A stretch of 64,000 nt of DNA from contig NZ_JAFCLN010000020.1 of NCBI RefSeq assembly GCF_018129385.1, forward strand, positions 62,001 through 126,000. Reading direction: 5' to 3'. This document shows, one piece after another, positions 20,306 to 30,879 of this stretch; position 1 is the stretch's first letter; each line of letters begins with the position of its first letter. The position numbers and the translations under genes are program-made. Under the pieces are notes generated by a model. It saw only the letters and a program-made list of their open reading frames with translations, was not told the DNA's origin and made no database searches. This DNA comes from Bradyrhizobium lablabi (lineage in GTDB: Bacteria > Pseudomonadota > Alphaproteobacteria > Rhizobiales > Xanthobacteraceae).

Positions 20306-21010
20306 TCAACTGCGTTGCCCCGAAATCTTGCCGAGAAACGCCTCCACACTGGGCAGAATATTTTTCACGATGATGTCTACACCCTCCGCGGTTGGATGGA
20401 TGCCGTCGGCCTGGTTGAGCTTTGCATCCGCCGCGACGCCCTCCAGGAAGAACGGGTAAAGCGGCACGTCGAGGGACTTTGAGAGCTCCGGATAGATCGC
20501 ATTGAAGCGCGCGGCGTAGTCGGCGCCGTAGTTCGGCGGCGCCAGCATGCCGCACAACAGGACGGCGATCTTGCGCGCCTTCAGGCGGGTGATGATGTCC
20601 GATAGCGCTGTGCGGGTGACATCGGGATCGATGCCCCGCAGGGCGTCGTTGGCGCCGAGCTCGAGAATCACGGCCTCGGTTCCATCCGGCACCGACCAGT
20701 CGAGCCGTTCGCGGCCGCCCGAGGTGGTGTCGCCGGACACCCCGGCATTGGTCATCTCGACCTTTATCCCCTTGGCTTCCAAGGCTTTTTGCAGACGGGC
20801 CGGAAACGCCTCGGCGCCGCCGAGGCCAAGGCCGGCGCTTAGCGAATCGCCCAGCACAACCATCTTGATCGGTTTGGCCGGCGCCGCAGCGGGGGTTTGT
20901 GCACAGGCGAATCCTGCCGTCATCAAGCCCAAACTCAACACAAGTATGTGCACGAAGATTCCAACCCGGCTCTCGACCGCACCAGCGGAAGTGCCATATG
21001 ACCGAACCAT
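20306..21010 (-). CDS. tesA: Exported SGNH-family esterase (TesA-like lysophospholipase/arylesterase)
   Basis: About 234 residues: signal peptide (hydrophobic core IFVHILVLSLGLMTAGFACA) followed by an SGNH hydrolase domain. Block I is GDSLSAG (catalytic Ser), block III GANDALRG and block V DGIHPTAEG (catalytic Asp and His). The family hydrolyses thioesters, aryl esters and lysophospholipids in the periplasm. ATG 21010 is chosen because GAGG lies about 7 bases upstream and the arginines needed for the signal-peptide n-region are included; a GTG at 20953 would lose them. With that choice the start codon overlaps the divergent ybbA start in a CCATGG palindrome. Confidence 0.88.
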   Translation of the reverse strand: MVRSYGTSAGAVESRVGIFVHILVLSLGLMTAGFACAQTPAAAPAKPIKMVVLGDSLSAGLGLGGAEAFPARLQKALEAKGIKVEMTNAGVSGDTTSGGRERLDWSVPDGTEAVILELGANDALRGIDPDVTRTALSDIITRLKARKIAVLLCGMLAPPNYGADYAARFNAIYPELSKSLDVPLYPFFLEGVAADAKLNQADGIHPTAEGVDIIVKNILPSVEAFLGKISGQRS

Positions 21011-21725
21011 GGACAGCCTCATCGCATCCTCGCACCTCACCGGCACCGAGCCGGACACCATCTCCATCAGGAACGTCAATCTCTCGCTGGGATCGGGCGC
21101 GGCACGCGTTCATATCCTCAAGGATATCAGCCTGCGCGTCGCCCCGGGCGAGGCGATCGGCCTGATCGGACCTTCAGGCTCCGGCAAGTCGACGCTCCTG
21201 ATGGTGATGGCGGGGCTGGAGCGCCCTGACAGCGGAGAGGTGGTAGTTTCAGGCACGCCGTTCAATGCCCTCGACGAAGACGAGCTGGCGCGCTTCCGCG
21301 GCCGCCAGGTCGGTATCGTGTTCCAGTCGTTTCATTTGATCCCGACCATGACGGCGCTGGAGAACGTCGCAGTGCCGCTGGAGCTTGCCGGCAATCCCGA
21401 TGCGGCCAAACGCGCGGCGCAGGAGCTCGCCTCGGTCGGGCTCGGCGATCGCCTGCACCATTATCCGACGCAGCTTTCCGGCGGCGAGCAGCAGCGCGTC
21501 GCGCTGGCCCGCGCGCTGGCGCCGGATCCGGCCATCCTCGTCGCCGACGAGCCGACCGGCAATCTGGACGAGGCCACCGGCAAGCAGATCGTCGACATGT
21601 TGTTCGCAAAACACTCAGAGCGCGGCATGACGCTGGTACTGGTGACGCACGACTCATCGCTGGCGCAGCGCTGCGACCGCGTGGTGCGGCTGCGCTCCGG
21701 CCGGATCGACGGGCAAAGCGCTTGA
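21009..21725 (+). CDS. ybbA: ABC transporter ATP-binding protein (YbbA/LolD type)
   Basis: A 238-residue ABC ATPase of the MacB/LolD group. Walker A is GPSGSGKSTLLMVMAGL, Q-loop VFQSFHLIPTMTALENV, signature LSGGEQQRVALARALA, Walker B ILVADEPTGNLDE and H-loop VTHDSSLA. The LIPTMTA and PTGNLD elements are typical of ATPases that power mechanotransmitting FtsX-type permeases. It overlaps the downstream permease by four bases, so the two are translationally coupled. Divergence from tesA matches the E. coli tesA-ybbA-ybbP arrangement. The ribosome-binding site at this ATG is weak. Confidence 0.88.
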   Translation: MDSLIASSHLTGTEPDTISIRNVNLSLGSGAARVHILKDISLRVAPGEAIGLIGPSGSGKSTLLMVMAGLERPDSGEVVVSGTPFNALDEDELARFRGRQVGIVFQSFHLIPTMTALENVAVPLELAGNPDAAKRAAQELASVGLGDRLHHYPTQLSGGEQQRVALARALAPDPAILVADEPTGNLDEATGKQIVDMLFAKHSERGMTLVLVTHDSSLAQRCDRVVRLRSGRIDGQSA

Positions 21726-24295
21726 CCACCATCGCCCATGAGACCGCCTACCAGGCCCGCACCTCGTCGCTGGCGTTCCGCTACGCCTTGCGCGAATTGC
21801 GCGGCGGCCTGCGCGGCTTCTATGTGTTCATCGCCTGCATCGCGCTTGGCGTGATGGCGATTTCAGGCGTCGGCTCGGTCGCCGCCAGCCTCGGCGATGG
21901 CCTCGCGCGCGAAGGCCGCACGCTGCTCGGCGGCGACGTAGCGTTCTCCCTGATGCAGCGCGAGGCCAAGCCGGACGAGCTCGCATTCCTGCGCTCGCGC
22001 GGACAGGTCTCATCCGCCGCAAAGCTGCGCGCGATGGCGCGCGCCGGCGACGGCCGCCTGGCGCTGGTCGAAATGAAGGCGGTCGACGGCAGCTACCCGA
22101 TGCTCGGCGAACTCTCGCTCGAGCCGAAAATGCCGCTGGCCGATCTGTTCGCAGAACGCGACGGCGCGTTTGGTGCCGCGGTGGAATCGACGCTGCTGGC
22201 ACGGTTCGACCTCAAGCTCGGCGACCGCGTCACCGTCGGCAACGCCACCTTCCAGCTCCGCAGCGTGGTCGTTTCGGAGCCGGACAAGCTCGCCGGCAAT
22301 GTCGGGCTCGGGCCGCGCTTCCTCGTCAGCGAGGCCGGGCTGCGCGCCACCGGTCTGCTACAGCCGGGCAGCCTGGTGCGCTGGATCTATCGGGTCAAGC
22401 TGCCCGACAATGCGGCCGACGATCGCGCGGCTGGCGCCTTCATCGACGAGGCGCGCGCGGCTGCGCCGCAAGCGGGATGGGAAATCCGTAGTCGCGCGAA
22501 TGCCTCGCCGCAGCTCGAGCGCACCATCAATCGCTTTACGCAATTCCTGACGCTGGTCGGCCTCGCCGCGCTGCTGGTCGGCGGGGTCGGCGTCGCCAAC
22601 GCCGTCAAGAGCCACATCGACCGCCGCCGCGACGTCATCGCGGCGTTCAAGGCGCTGGGCGCGACCGGCCGCGACGTCTTCACCATCTACACTACGCAGG
22701 TGATCGTGCTCGCCGCGATCGGCTCGGTGATCGGGCTCGCCGCCGGCGCCGCGCTGCCCTACGTGATCGTCGGCCTGTTCGGAAAAATCCTGCCGCTGCC
22801 GGTGGTGCCGGCGCTACACTGGGATGAGCTGACGCTGTCCTTCATCTATGGGCTTCTCACCGCGCTCGCCTTCGGCCTGTGGCCGCTCGGCCGGGTGCAT
22901 GACGTGCCGGTCGCCGCGCTGTTCCGCGAGACCGTGACCAACAGCCTTCGGCGGCCGCGCTGGCTCTATCTTGCGCTGATGGCGGCCGTCATCGCCGCGC
23001 TGATCTCGGTGGCGATCGGGCTCGCCTACGACAAGCGCGTCGCCGCCGTGTTCGTCGCTTCCTCGATCGCGGTATTCGCCCTGTTGCGCCTGATCGCGAC
23101 CGGCCTGATGGCGCTGGCGCGCCGCCTGCCGCGGGCGCGCATCACCATGCTGCGGCTGGCGATTACCAACATCTACCGGCCCGGCGCGCTGACGCCGTCG
23201 GTAGTGCTGTCGCTCGGCCTTGGGCTCGCCGTGCTCGTCACCATCACCCAGATCGACGGCAATCTGCGCCGGCAATTCCTCGCCTCGCTGCCGGAGCGCG
23301 CGCCGGCGTTCTATTTCCTCGACATACCCAGTTCGGAAGCCGACCGGTTCGGCGCCTTCCTCAAGCAGATCATGCCGGACTCCTCGATCGAGGACGTGCC
23401 GATGCTGCGCGGTCGCATCGTCTCCGCCCGCGGCATCAAGTCCGAAGACCTCAAGGCCTCGGTCGATTCCGAATGGGTGCTACAGAGCGACCGCGGCCTG
23501 TCCTACACCGGCGAGATTCCCAAGGGTTCCAAGATCGTCGAGGGCGAATGGTGGGGCGCGGACTACAAGGGTCCGCCGCTGGTCTCGATGGAAAAGAAGA
23601 TCGCCGACGGGCTGGGCCTGAAGATCGGCGACGAGATCGTCGTCAACGTGCTCGGCCGCGAGATCCCGGCAAAGATCGGCAATCTGCGCACCATCGACTG
23701 GCAGGGCCTCGGCATCAATTTCGTCCTGGTGTTCTCGCCCAATGCCTTCAAGGGCGCGCCGCACAGCCACATCGCGACCCTGACCGAAGGCCATCCCGAT
23801 CCCGCCGATGATGCCAGGATCATCAAGCAGGTCGCCGACGCCTTCCCGATGGTCACGAGCGTCCGGGTCCGCGAGGCGCTGGAGACTGTCGGTACTGTCG
23901 TAAGCAATCTGGCGCTGGCGATCCGCGGCGCCAGCGCGGTGACGCTGATCTCGGCGATCCTGGTGCTCGGCGGCGCGTTGGCCGCCGGCCACAACCACCG
24001 GGTTTACGATGCTGTCATACTCAAAACGCTGGGCGCCACCCGCGCACGGCTGCTCGGGGCCTATGCGCTCGAATATCTGATGATCGGTTTCGCCACCGCG
24101 GTCTTCGGCGTGATCGCCGGCTCCATCGCGGCCTGGATGATCGTGACGCGGCTGATGACGCTGAGCTTTGTCTGGCAGGCCGGCAGCGCCGCCGGGGTGG
24201 TGGCGGCAGCCCTCATCGTCACCGTCGGGCTTGGGCTTGCGGGAACACTGCTGGCGCTGAACCAGAAGCCGGCCAGCGTGTTGCGGAATTTGTGA
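21722..24295 (+). CDS. ybbP: FtsX-family ABC permease (YbbP-like)
   Basis: An 857-residue permease with an N-terminal transmembrane segment (FYVFIACIALGVMAISG), a large periplasmic domain, a central bundle (about 270-500, several membrane helices), a second periplasmic domain (about 530-730) and C-terminal helices (VTLISAILVLGGALAAG; FATAVFGVIAGSIAAW). Two FtsX units in one chain are characteristic of YbbP. TTG at 21722 overlaps the ybbA TGA (TTGA). The role of YbbAP is not settled; with the periplasmic esterase TesA alongside, a function on envelope lipids or secreted hydrophobic molecules is plausible. Confidence 0.9.
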   Translation: MTTIAHETAYQARTSSLAFRYALRELRGGLRGFYVFIACIALGVMAISGVGSVAASLGDGLAREGRTLLGGDVAFSLMQREAKPDELAFLRSRGQVSSAAKLRAMARAGDGRLALVEMKAVDGSYPMLGELSLEPKMPLADLFAERDGAFGAAVESTLLARFDLKLGDRVTVGNATFQLRSVVVSEPDKLAGNVGLGPRFLVSEAGLRATGLLQPGSLVRWIYRVKLPDNAADDRAAGAFIDEARAAAPQAGWEIRSRANASPQLERTINRFTQFLTLVGLAALLVGGVGVANAVKSHIDRRRDVIAAFKALGATGRDVFTIYTTQVIVLAAIGSVIGLAAGAALPYVIVGLFGKILPLPVVPALHWDELTLSFIYGLLTALAFGLWPLGRVHDVPVAALFRETVTNSLRRPRWLYLALMAAVIAALISVAIGLAYDKRVAAVFVASSIAVFALLRLIATGLMALARRLPRARITMLRLAITNIYRPGALTPSVVLSLGLGLAVLVTITQIDGNLRRQFLASLPERAPAFYFLDIPSSEADRFGAFLKQIMPDSSIEDVPMLRGRIVSARGIKSEDLKASVDSEWVLQSDRGLSYTGEIPKGSKIVEGEWWGADYKGPPLVSMEKKIADGLGLKIGDEIVVNVLGREIPAKIGNLRTIDWQGLGINFVLVFSPNAFKGAPHSHIATLTEGHPDPADDARIIKQVADAFPMVTSVRVREALETVGTVVSNLALAIRGASAVTLISAILVLGGALAAGHNHRVYDAVILKTLGATRARLLGAYALEYLMIGFATAVFGVIAGSIAAWMIVTRLMTLSFVWQAGSAAGVVAAALIVTVGLGLAGTLLALNQKPASVLRNL

Positions 24296-24479
24296 CAAAA
24301 TGTAGCGGGCACCGCCGCAGGGTTAACGCGGTTTTGCCCGCGAAACTTGTTGCAGAGCGACATTCAGCCGCGCGTGGAAGCTTGCTTTGAATGTGTTAGT
24401 TTCCCACATACCAGCCAAGGCAGACGCCCGGTTTGATGACAACCATTTAATGTCGGCAAATCGCGGGTTTCTGAGATAG

Positions 24480-24537
24480 ATTTCTTCCCGGCAGCGCAGG
24501 CCTTGCGTCGTGCCGGACAACCAGCGGGAATTCGACC
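24480..24537 (+). ncRNA. Structured leader of the Bax-inhibitor gene (possible ybhL-type RNA motif)
   Basis: Immediately ahead of the start codon, CCGGCA (24488-24493) can pair with TGCCGG (24511-24516), extended inside by GCGCA/TGCGT (24494-24498 and 24504-24508). Alternatively TTCCCG (24485-24490) can pair with CGGGAA (24525-24530), which is the ribosome-binding region. The two pairings share bases 24488-24490 and so exclude each other. A ybhL RNA motif has been described in Rhizobiales ahead of genes of this same family. I assign that name by gene context only, having not aligned the consensus. Confidence 0.5.
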
Positions 24538-25329
24538 ATGTCGGACCTAGACCGTAACTATGCTTCCCCCTTCGGCCGGGCAGCCGGGCGTGTTGATGCC
24601 GCGACCGTCGATGCCGGCCTGCGCGCATATATGCTGCGCATCTACAACTACATGAGCATCGGACTGGCCATCACCGGCCTCGCCGCGCTCGGCGTCTACA
24701 TGGGTGCGGTCACCACCGACCAGACCGCCGCCGCTGCGCGGTTCGGCAACGCCTACCTGACGCCGTTCGGCTACGCGCTGTATGTCAGCCCGCTGAAGTG
24801 GGTGTTCATCCTCGCGCCGCTCGTGATGGTGTTCGCGATCTCGTTCGGCATCAACCGCCTCAAGCCCGCCACGGCGCAATTGCTGTTCTGGGCATTCGCG
24901 GCGCTGATGGGCATTTCGCTGTCGTCGATCTTCCTGATCTACACGCACACCTCGATCGTGCGCGTGTTCTTCATCACCGCGGCGACCTTCGGTGCACTGA
25001 GCCTCTGGGGTTACACCACCAAGCGTGACATCAGCGGCATGGGCTCGTTCCTGTTCATGGGCCTGATCGGCATCATCATCGCGAGCCTGGTCAACCTGTT
25101 CCTGGCGAGCTCGATGCTCCAGTTCATCGTCTCCGTGGTCGGCGTACTGGTGTTCGCGGGCCTCACCGCCTGGGATACCCAGCGGCTGAAGAACGACTAC
25201 ATCTACGGCTATGCCTCGCAGGGCGGTGACATTGCCGAGCGTGCGGCGATCTCCGGCGCACTCTCGCTGTACCTGAACTTCATCAACCTGTTCACGCTGC
25301 TGCTACAGCTCCTCGGCCAGCGCGACTAA
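24538..25329 (+). CDS. Bax inhibitor-1 / YccA family membrane protein
   Basis: A 263-residue integral membrane protein with seven hydrophobic segments between about residue 35 and the C-terminus and the family pattern in AGLTAWDTQRLKNDY (conserved Asp) and the LYLNFINLFTLLLQLLG ending. The family (BI-1, YbhL, YccA, TMBIM) includes pH-sensitive calcium leak channels and the FtsH modulator YccA. Function here is not known. GGGAA lies seven bases upstream of ATG within an RNA structure. A strong terminator follows, so it is probably monocistronic. Confidence 0.93.
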   Translation: MSDLDRNYASPFGRAAGRVDAATVDAGLRAYMLRIYNYMSIGLAITGLAALGVYMGAVTTDQTAAAARFGNAYLTPFGYALYVSPLKWVFILAPLVMVFAISFGINRLKPATAQLLFWAFAALMGISLSSIFLIYTHTSIVRVFFITAATFGALSLWGYTTKRDISGMGSFLFMGLIGIIIASLVNLFLASSMLQFIVSVVGVLVFAGLTAWDTQRLKNDYIYGYASQGGDIAERAAISGALSLYLNFINLFTLLLQLLGQRD

Positions 25330-25353
25330 GCGCCGAGCGGAGAGACAAGATAG

Positions 25354-25386
25354 AAGCCCCGGCCCTCGCGCCGGGGCTTTTCTTTT
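25354..25386 (+). terminator. Rho-independent terminator after the Bax-inhibitor gene
   Basis: A 9-bp perfect stem (AAGCCCCGG at 25354-25362, CCGGGGCTT at 25371-25379) is followed by TTCTTTTG. Confidence 0.9.
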
Positions 25387-25413
25387 GTGGAGAGCGAAAA
25401 TAGTCTCGCCGCC

Positions 25414-25959
25414 ATGTCCGCTCCCGAAATCCGGCCCACCATCGAGGCCGACCTTCCCGCCATCACGGAAATCTACGAACACGCCGTCCGCCACGGCACC
25501 GCGACGTTCGAGCTGATCCCGCCGGATCTTGCTGAGATGACGCGCCGTTTTCGCGCGCTGATCGATGGCGGCTTTCCCTATTTCGTCGCCGAGGTAGAGG
25601 GCGAAGTCGTCGGCTACGCCTATGCCGGTCCCTACCGGCCGCGGCCGGCCTATCGTTTCACGGTGGAGAATTCGGTGTACCTGCGGCCCGCGATTCACCG
25701 CCGGGGCATCGGCCTATCGCTGATGCAGCGGCTGATCGCCGAATGCGAGGCGCGCGGCTATCGCCAGATGATCGCGGTGATCGGCGATTCCGCCAATGCC
25801 GGGTCGATCGGCGTTCATACCAGATGCGGCTTCCAGATGATCGGGACACACCCTAATGTCGGCCTCAAATTCGGCCGCTGGCTGGATACCGTGATGATGC
25901 AGCTCGCGCTCGGCGAGGGCGCGGCGACCGTGCCGGGGAATGAGCATGGAGCGCGGTAG
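25414..25959 (+). CDS. GNAT N-acetyltransferase, phosphinothricin/methionine-sulfoximine type
   Basis: About 181 residues of GNAT fold. Conserved features: IRPTIEADLPAITEIYEHAV at the N-terminus, the middle strand (GYAYAGPYRPRPAYRFTVE), the acetyl-CoA loop (HRRGIGLSLMQRLI), and the C-terminal GFQMIGTHPNVGLKFGRW typical of the Pat/Bar/MnaT (YncA) group. These acetylate amino-acid-like toxins such as phosphinothricin or methionine sulfoximine, or amino acid intermediates. ATG 25414 is preferred to a GTG at 25387, which would lie inside the upstream terminator's T-tract. No clear ribosome-binding site precedes it. Confidence 0.85.
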   Translation: MSAPEIRPTIEADLPAITEIYEHAVRHGTATFELIPPDLAEMTRRFRALIDGGFPYFVAEVEGEVVGYAYAGPYRPRPAYRFTVENSVYLRPAIHRRGIGLSLMQRLIAECEARGYRQMIAVIGDSANAGSIGVHTRCGFQMIGTHPNVGLKFGRWLDTVMMQLALGEGAATVPGNEHGAR

Positions 25960-25969
25960 CCGCTCTCAA

Positions 25970-26076
25970 CCCTCATGGTGAGGAGCGCGAAGCGCGTCTC
26001 GAACCATGAGGCCCCCGATGTCGCCTGTGGCCCATCCTTCGAGACGGCGCTGACGCGCCTCCTCAGGATGAGGGGT
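25970..26076. repeat. Palindromic repeat, CCTCATCCTGAGGAG family (double element)
   Basis: CCTCATGGTGAGGAGCGCG...CGAACCATGAGG followed by CATCCTTCGAGACG...CTCAGGATGAGG. The two tandem hairpins fill the space between two convergent genes. Confidence 0.85.
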
Positions 26077-26084
26077 GTTCGTGG

Positions 26085-26456
26085 TCACACCACCGCCAGC
26101 TTGCGGTCGATCACCAGCAGCACACGATCGAGCTCGTGCCCGCGGCGCAGGATCAGCCCGGTGGCCGAGATCACGCTGTACATGCCCTGCTTGCGGGCGA
26201 GCCGCGGATCCTTCTCGATGCGATAGAGCGGAACTTCGGACGAGCGGCGGAACACCGAGAACACCGCGCGGTCCTTCAGGAAGTCGATGGCATAGTCGCG
26301 CCATTCGCCATCGGCGACCATGCGGCCGTAGAGATTGAGGATGCGGTTAAGTTCGAGACGGTTGAACGTGACGCGGTTGGGTGGAGGGTTCGCAGCGGCA
26401 GGCCGGGCCGCTGCGCGAAGTTCGCTTGGATCGATGTCCTCCGAAATAATGCTCAT
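26085..26456 (-). CDS. DUF2794 family protein
   Basis: A 123-residue soluble protein. The conserved core (VTFNRLELNRILNLYGRMVA, then GEWRDYAIDFLKDRAVFSVFRR and YRIEKDPRLARKQGMYSVIS) is characteristic of DUF2794, an alphaproteobacterial family of unknown function. A good ribosome-binding site (GGAGG, about 8 bases upstream) supports the ATG at 26456. A 450-bp non-coding region with a small-RNA-like terminator lies upstream. Confidence 0.9.
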   Translation of the reverse strand: MSIISEDIDPSELRAAARPAAANPPPNRVTFNRLELNRILNLYGRMVADGEWRDYAIDFLKDRAVFSVFRRSSEVPLYRIEKDPRLARKQGMYSVISATGLILRRGHELDRVLLVIDRKLAVV

Positions 26457-26639
26457 GGAGCGCCTCCAATCAGCTCAGGCACAAAGGCCAGCGCCGCGCC
26501 GCCGGGCTGGTTCAAGCCTGATGTCATCCGGGTGACATGATTGCGCCGACGGCTTCCGGCCGCAAGGGGCGCGTTGAAAATACCCGAAAAGCGCGGCGAT
26601 TTGGCCAAGTGCCCGTGGAACTACGGGTCACGGGATCGT

Positions 26640-26834
26640 TAGCCGAATCTTATTGCTGCCCCACTTCCGCCAACCGCCCGCCCCTCTGAATTGCGAGAAA
26701 GAATCACTGCGTTGGCCCGGTCCTTTCGGTTCCGGATTCCTCAGCCCCCAGCCCCCCGGGGCCGTCGGGATCGGGCCTGTCGCAGGGGAGTAAAATCCCG
26801 AGACTGGAGGACCAACGTGAGTTGGTCCTTTTTT
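26640..26834 (+). ncRNA. Candidate small RNA ending in a strong terminator
   Basis: The 453-bp gap between DUF2794 and DUF1223 (both minus strand) has no credible ORF but ends on the plus strand in a textbook terminator at 26808-26834. No plus-strand gene lies upstream that it could serve. The segment before it is GC-rich with local inverted repeats, such as CGGGA (26766-26770) with TCCCG (26796-26800). The 5' end is not visible; 26640 is a guess. I see no match to 4.5S, tmRNA or RNase P signatures. 6S RNA is not excluded. Confidence 0.45.
26808..26834 (+). terminator. Strong plus-strand Rho-independent terminator with no upstream gene
   Basis: Perfect 9-bp stem AGGACCAAC (26808-26816), GTGA tetraloop, GTTGGTCCT (26821-26829), then an unbroken run of T. 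The T-tract exists only in the plus direction. Confidence 0.9.
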
Positions 26835-26909
26835 CGTTTTGGGAGTCACGCAACGTCGCGCTTCGCCTGGACCTTGTAGCCAAACGACGTTAGCTGAAAA
26901 TTCCGCGGA

Positions 26910-27674
26910 TCAGTGAAGCGACGTGTAAGCCGCGCCCAGCATCGGCCCCGGCTTGTCGCGATTGCCGTCCTGCACATAGACCACCGCTGCATCGACGCCA
27001 TCGCGCGAGATGTTTTCGAGCGGCACCGTCCAGCTTCCTGAACTGCCGTTCCAGTCGCCGACCTTGAGCAGGTTGCGCACCACGTTGTGGTAGGTGACTT
27101 CGCGGCCGCGATTTTCGCCGCGCGAAATCGTTATCGGCACGGCCTTTGCGACCGAGCAGAGCCACACTTCGCCATGAGCCGTAGCGGTCGCGCCCTTGGC
27201 GGCTTCAACGGAGACCGTGAGCTGCTTGCCGGACACGCTCATCTTGACCGGCACACTCATTACGCCGTCGGCCTTTTTGGTTTCGATCATCGCGCCTTCG
27301 ATGCTGGCGCGGTCGCTGCCGATCACATGCTTCGACCCGTTGACGACCGCTTGCGGCGTGTAGACGTCGCGATCGCCGCGCATGCGCGAATAGGCCTTTT
27401 GCCGCGCGCTGAAGCGCGAGTCCGCCAGCGTGTCCTTCCAGCCAAGATAATCCCAGTAATCGATCGGCAGGCTGAGCGCGATCACACCCGGGTCCTTCGC
27501 AAGCTCGCCGATGATCTGATCGGCCGGCGGACAGGACGAACAGCCCTGCGACGTGAACAGCTCCACCACCGCGCGGGGCTCTGCATGCGCGGGACGCGCC
27601 ACCACAACGATCGCGCATACGCCGAGCGCGCCCGACCATCGCGAAATCGAACTATAGGCCATCATCGCTGTCAT
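26910..27674 (-). CDS. DUF1223 family secreted thioredoxin-like protein
   Basis: A 254-residue exported protein. A signal peptide (about 1-31; WSGALGVCAIVVVARPAHA) is followed by VVELFTSQGCSSCPPAD, with a CxxC pair at C45 and C48, the signature of DUF1223. The thioredoxin-like part continues with LSLPIDYWDYLGWKD and YTPQAVVNGSKHVIGSD. The family is common in alphaproteobacteria; its redox role is presumed rather than proven. Position next to aconitase looks incidental. Confidence 0.88.
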   Translation of the reverse strand: MTAMMAYSSISRWSGALGVCAIVVVARPAHAEPRAVVELFTSQGCSSCPPADQIIGELAKDPGVIALSLPIDYWDYLGWKDTLADSRFSARQKAYSRMRGDRDVYTPQAVVNGSKHVIGSDRASIEGAMIETKKADGVMSVPVKMSVSGKQLTVSVEAAKGATATAHGEVWLCSVAKAVPITISRGENRGREVTYHNVVRNLLKVGDWNGSSGSWTVPLENISRDGVDAAVVYVQDGNRDKPGPMLGAAYTSLH

Positions 27675-27741
27675 TCCGTGAACCGTATCGCCGCCGTTAA
27701 TGATCCGTATTCTTACGGGTCCCTCCGGACCCTTAACGCGC

Positions 27742-27772
27742 GAAGGCGGCCCTTGATAGGCCGCCTTCTTTT
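27742..27772 (+). terminator. Hairpin with T-rich tail between DUF1223 and acnA
   Basis: A 10-bp stem (GAAGGCGGCC at 27742-27751, GGCCGCCTTC at 27759-27768) is followed on the plus strand by TTTTCTCTC. A smaller hairpin (GGGTCC-CTCC-GGACCC) lies just before it, near 27717-27732. Flanking genes are both minus strand, where no T-tract follows. A 16-bp perfect palindrome CTCACTTCGAAGTGAG lies at 27782-27797. Confidence 0.5.
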
Positions 27773-27820
27773 CTCTCGCTACTCACTTCGAAGTGAGCCA
27801 CCGATCACAAATCCGCGTTG

Positions 27821-27916
27821 GAGCATGATCCGGAAAAAGCCTGCCACGCACCTGATGCGTGGTGAGACCGGGCTTCCCTCGCAACAAACGCAAGCGTTTG
27901 CACGGAGATCATGCTC
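27821..27916. repeat. Palindromic repeat, GAGCATGATC family (long form with two inner hairpins)
   Basis: Outer arms GAGCATGATC (27821-27830) and GATCATGCTC (27907-27916). Inside are a hairpin around CCACGCA...TGCGTGG and the module at 27877-27905, whose arms GCAAACGC and GCGTTTG carry one bulged base. It is the reverse complement of the copy at 34104-34201 and lies just after acnA. Confidence 0.85.
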
Positions 27917-27926
27917 AAACAAGGGA

Positions 27927-30647
<2,721 letters not shown>

Positions 30648-30879
30648 GTGAGGAAATCCCAATTGATCGTAGCACCCGATAGGGTATTAAAGTACCGCTA
30701 AGCGGATTGGCCTGATTTGCTTGCAGCCGCGGAACATGTGCTGCATCAAGTTCCGGGTATAGAATCTTTCTATTGTGATCGCCACACTCACGATTGCGCT
30801 GCGGCATTGCAGACCCACAAATTCTGCTGCGCTACCCCAAGAATTTCTGGGGCAAATCAGAGGGCTGTAAAGAGGCAAG

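Noticed and set aside
26628..26849. Minus-strand ORF of 73 codons antisense to the candidate sRNA
   Set aside because: Low-complexity Gly/Pro sequence with no family resemblance; it is the reverse complement of a terminator hairpin region.
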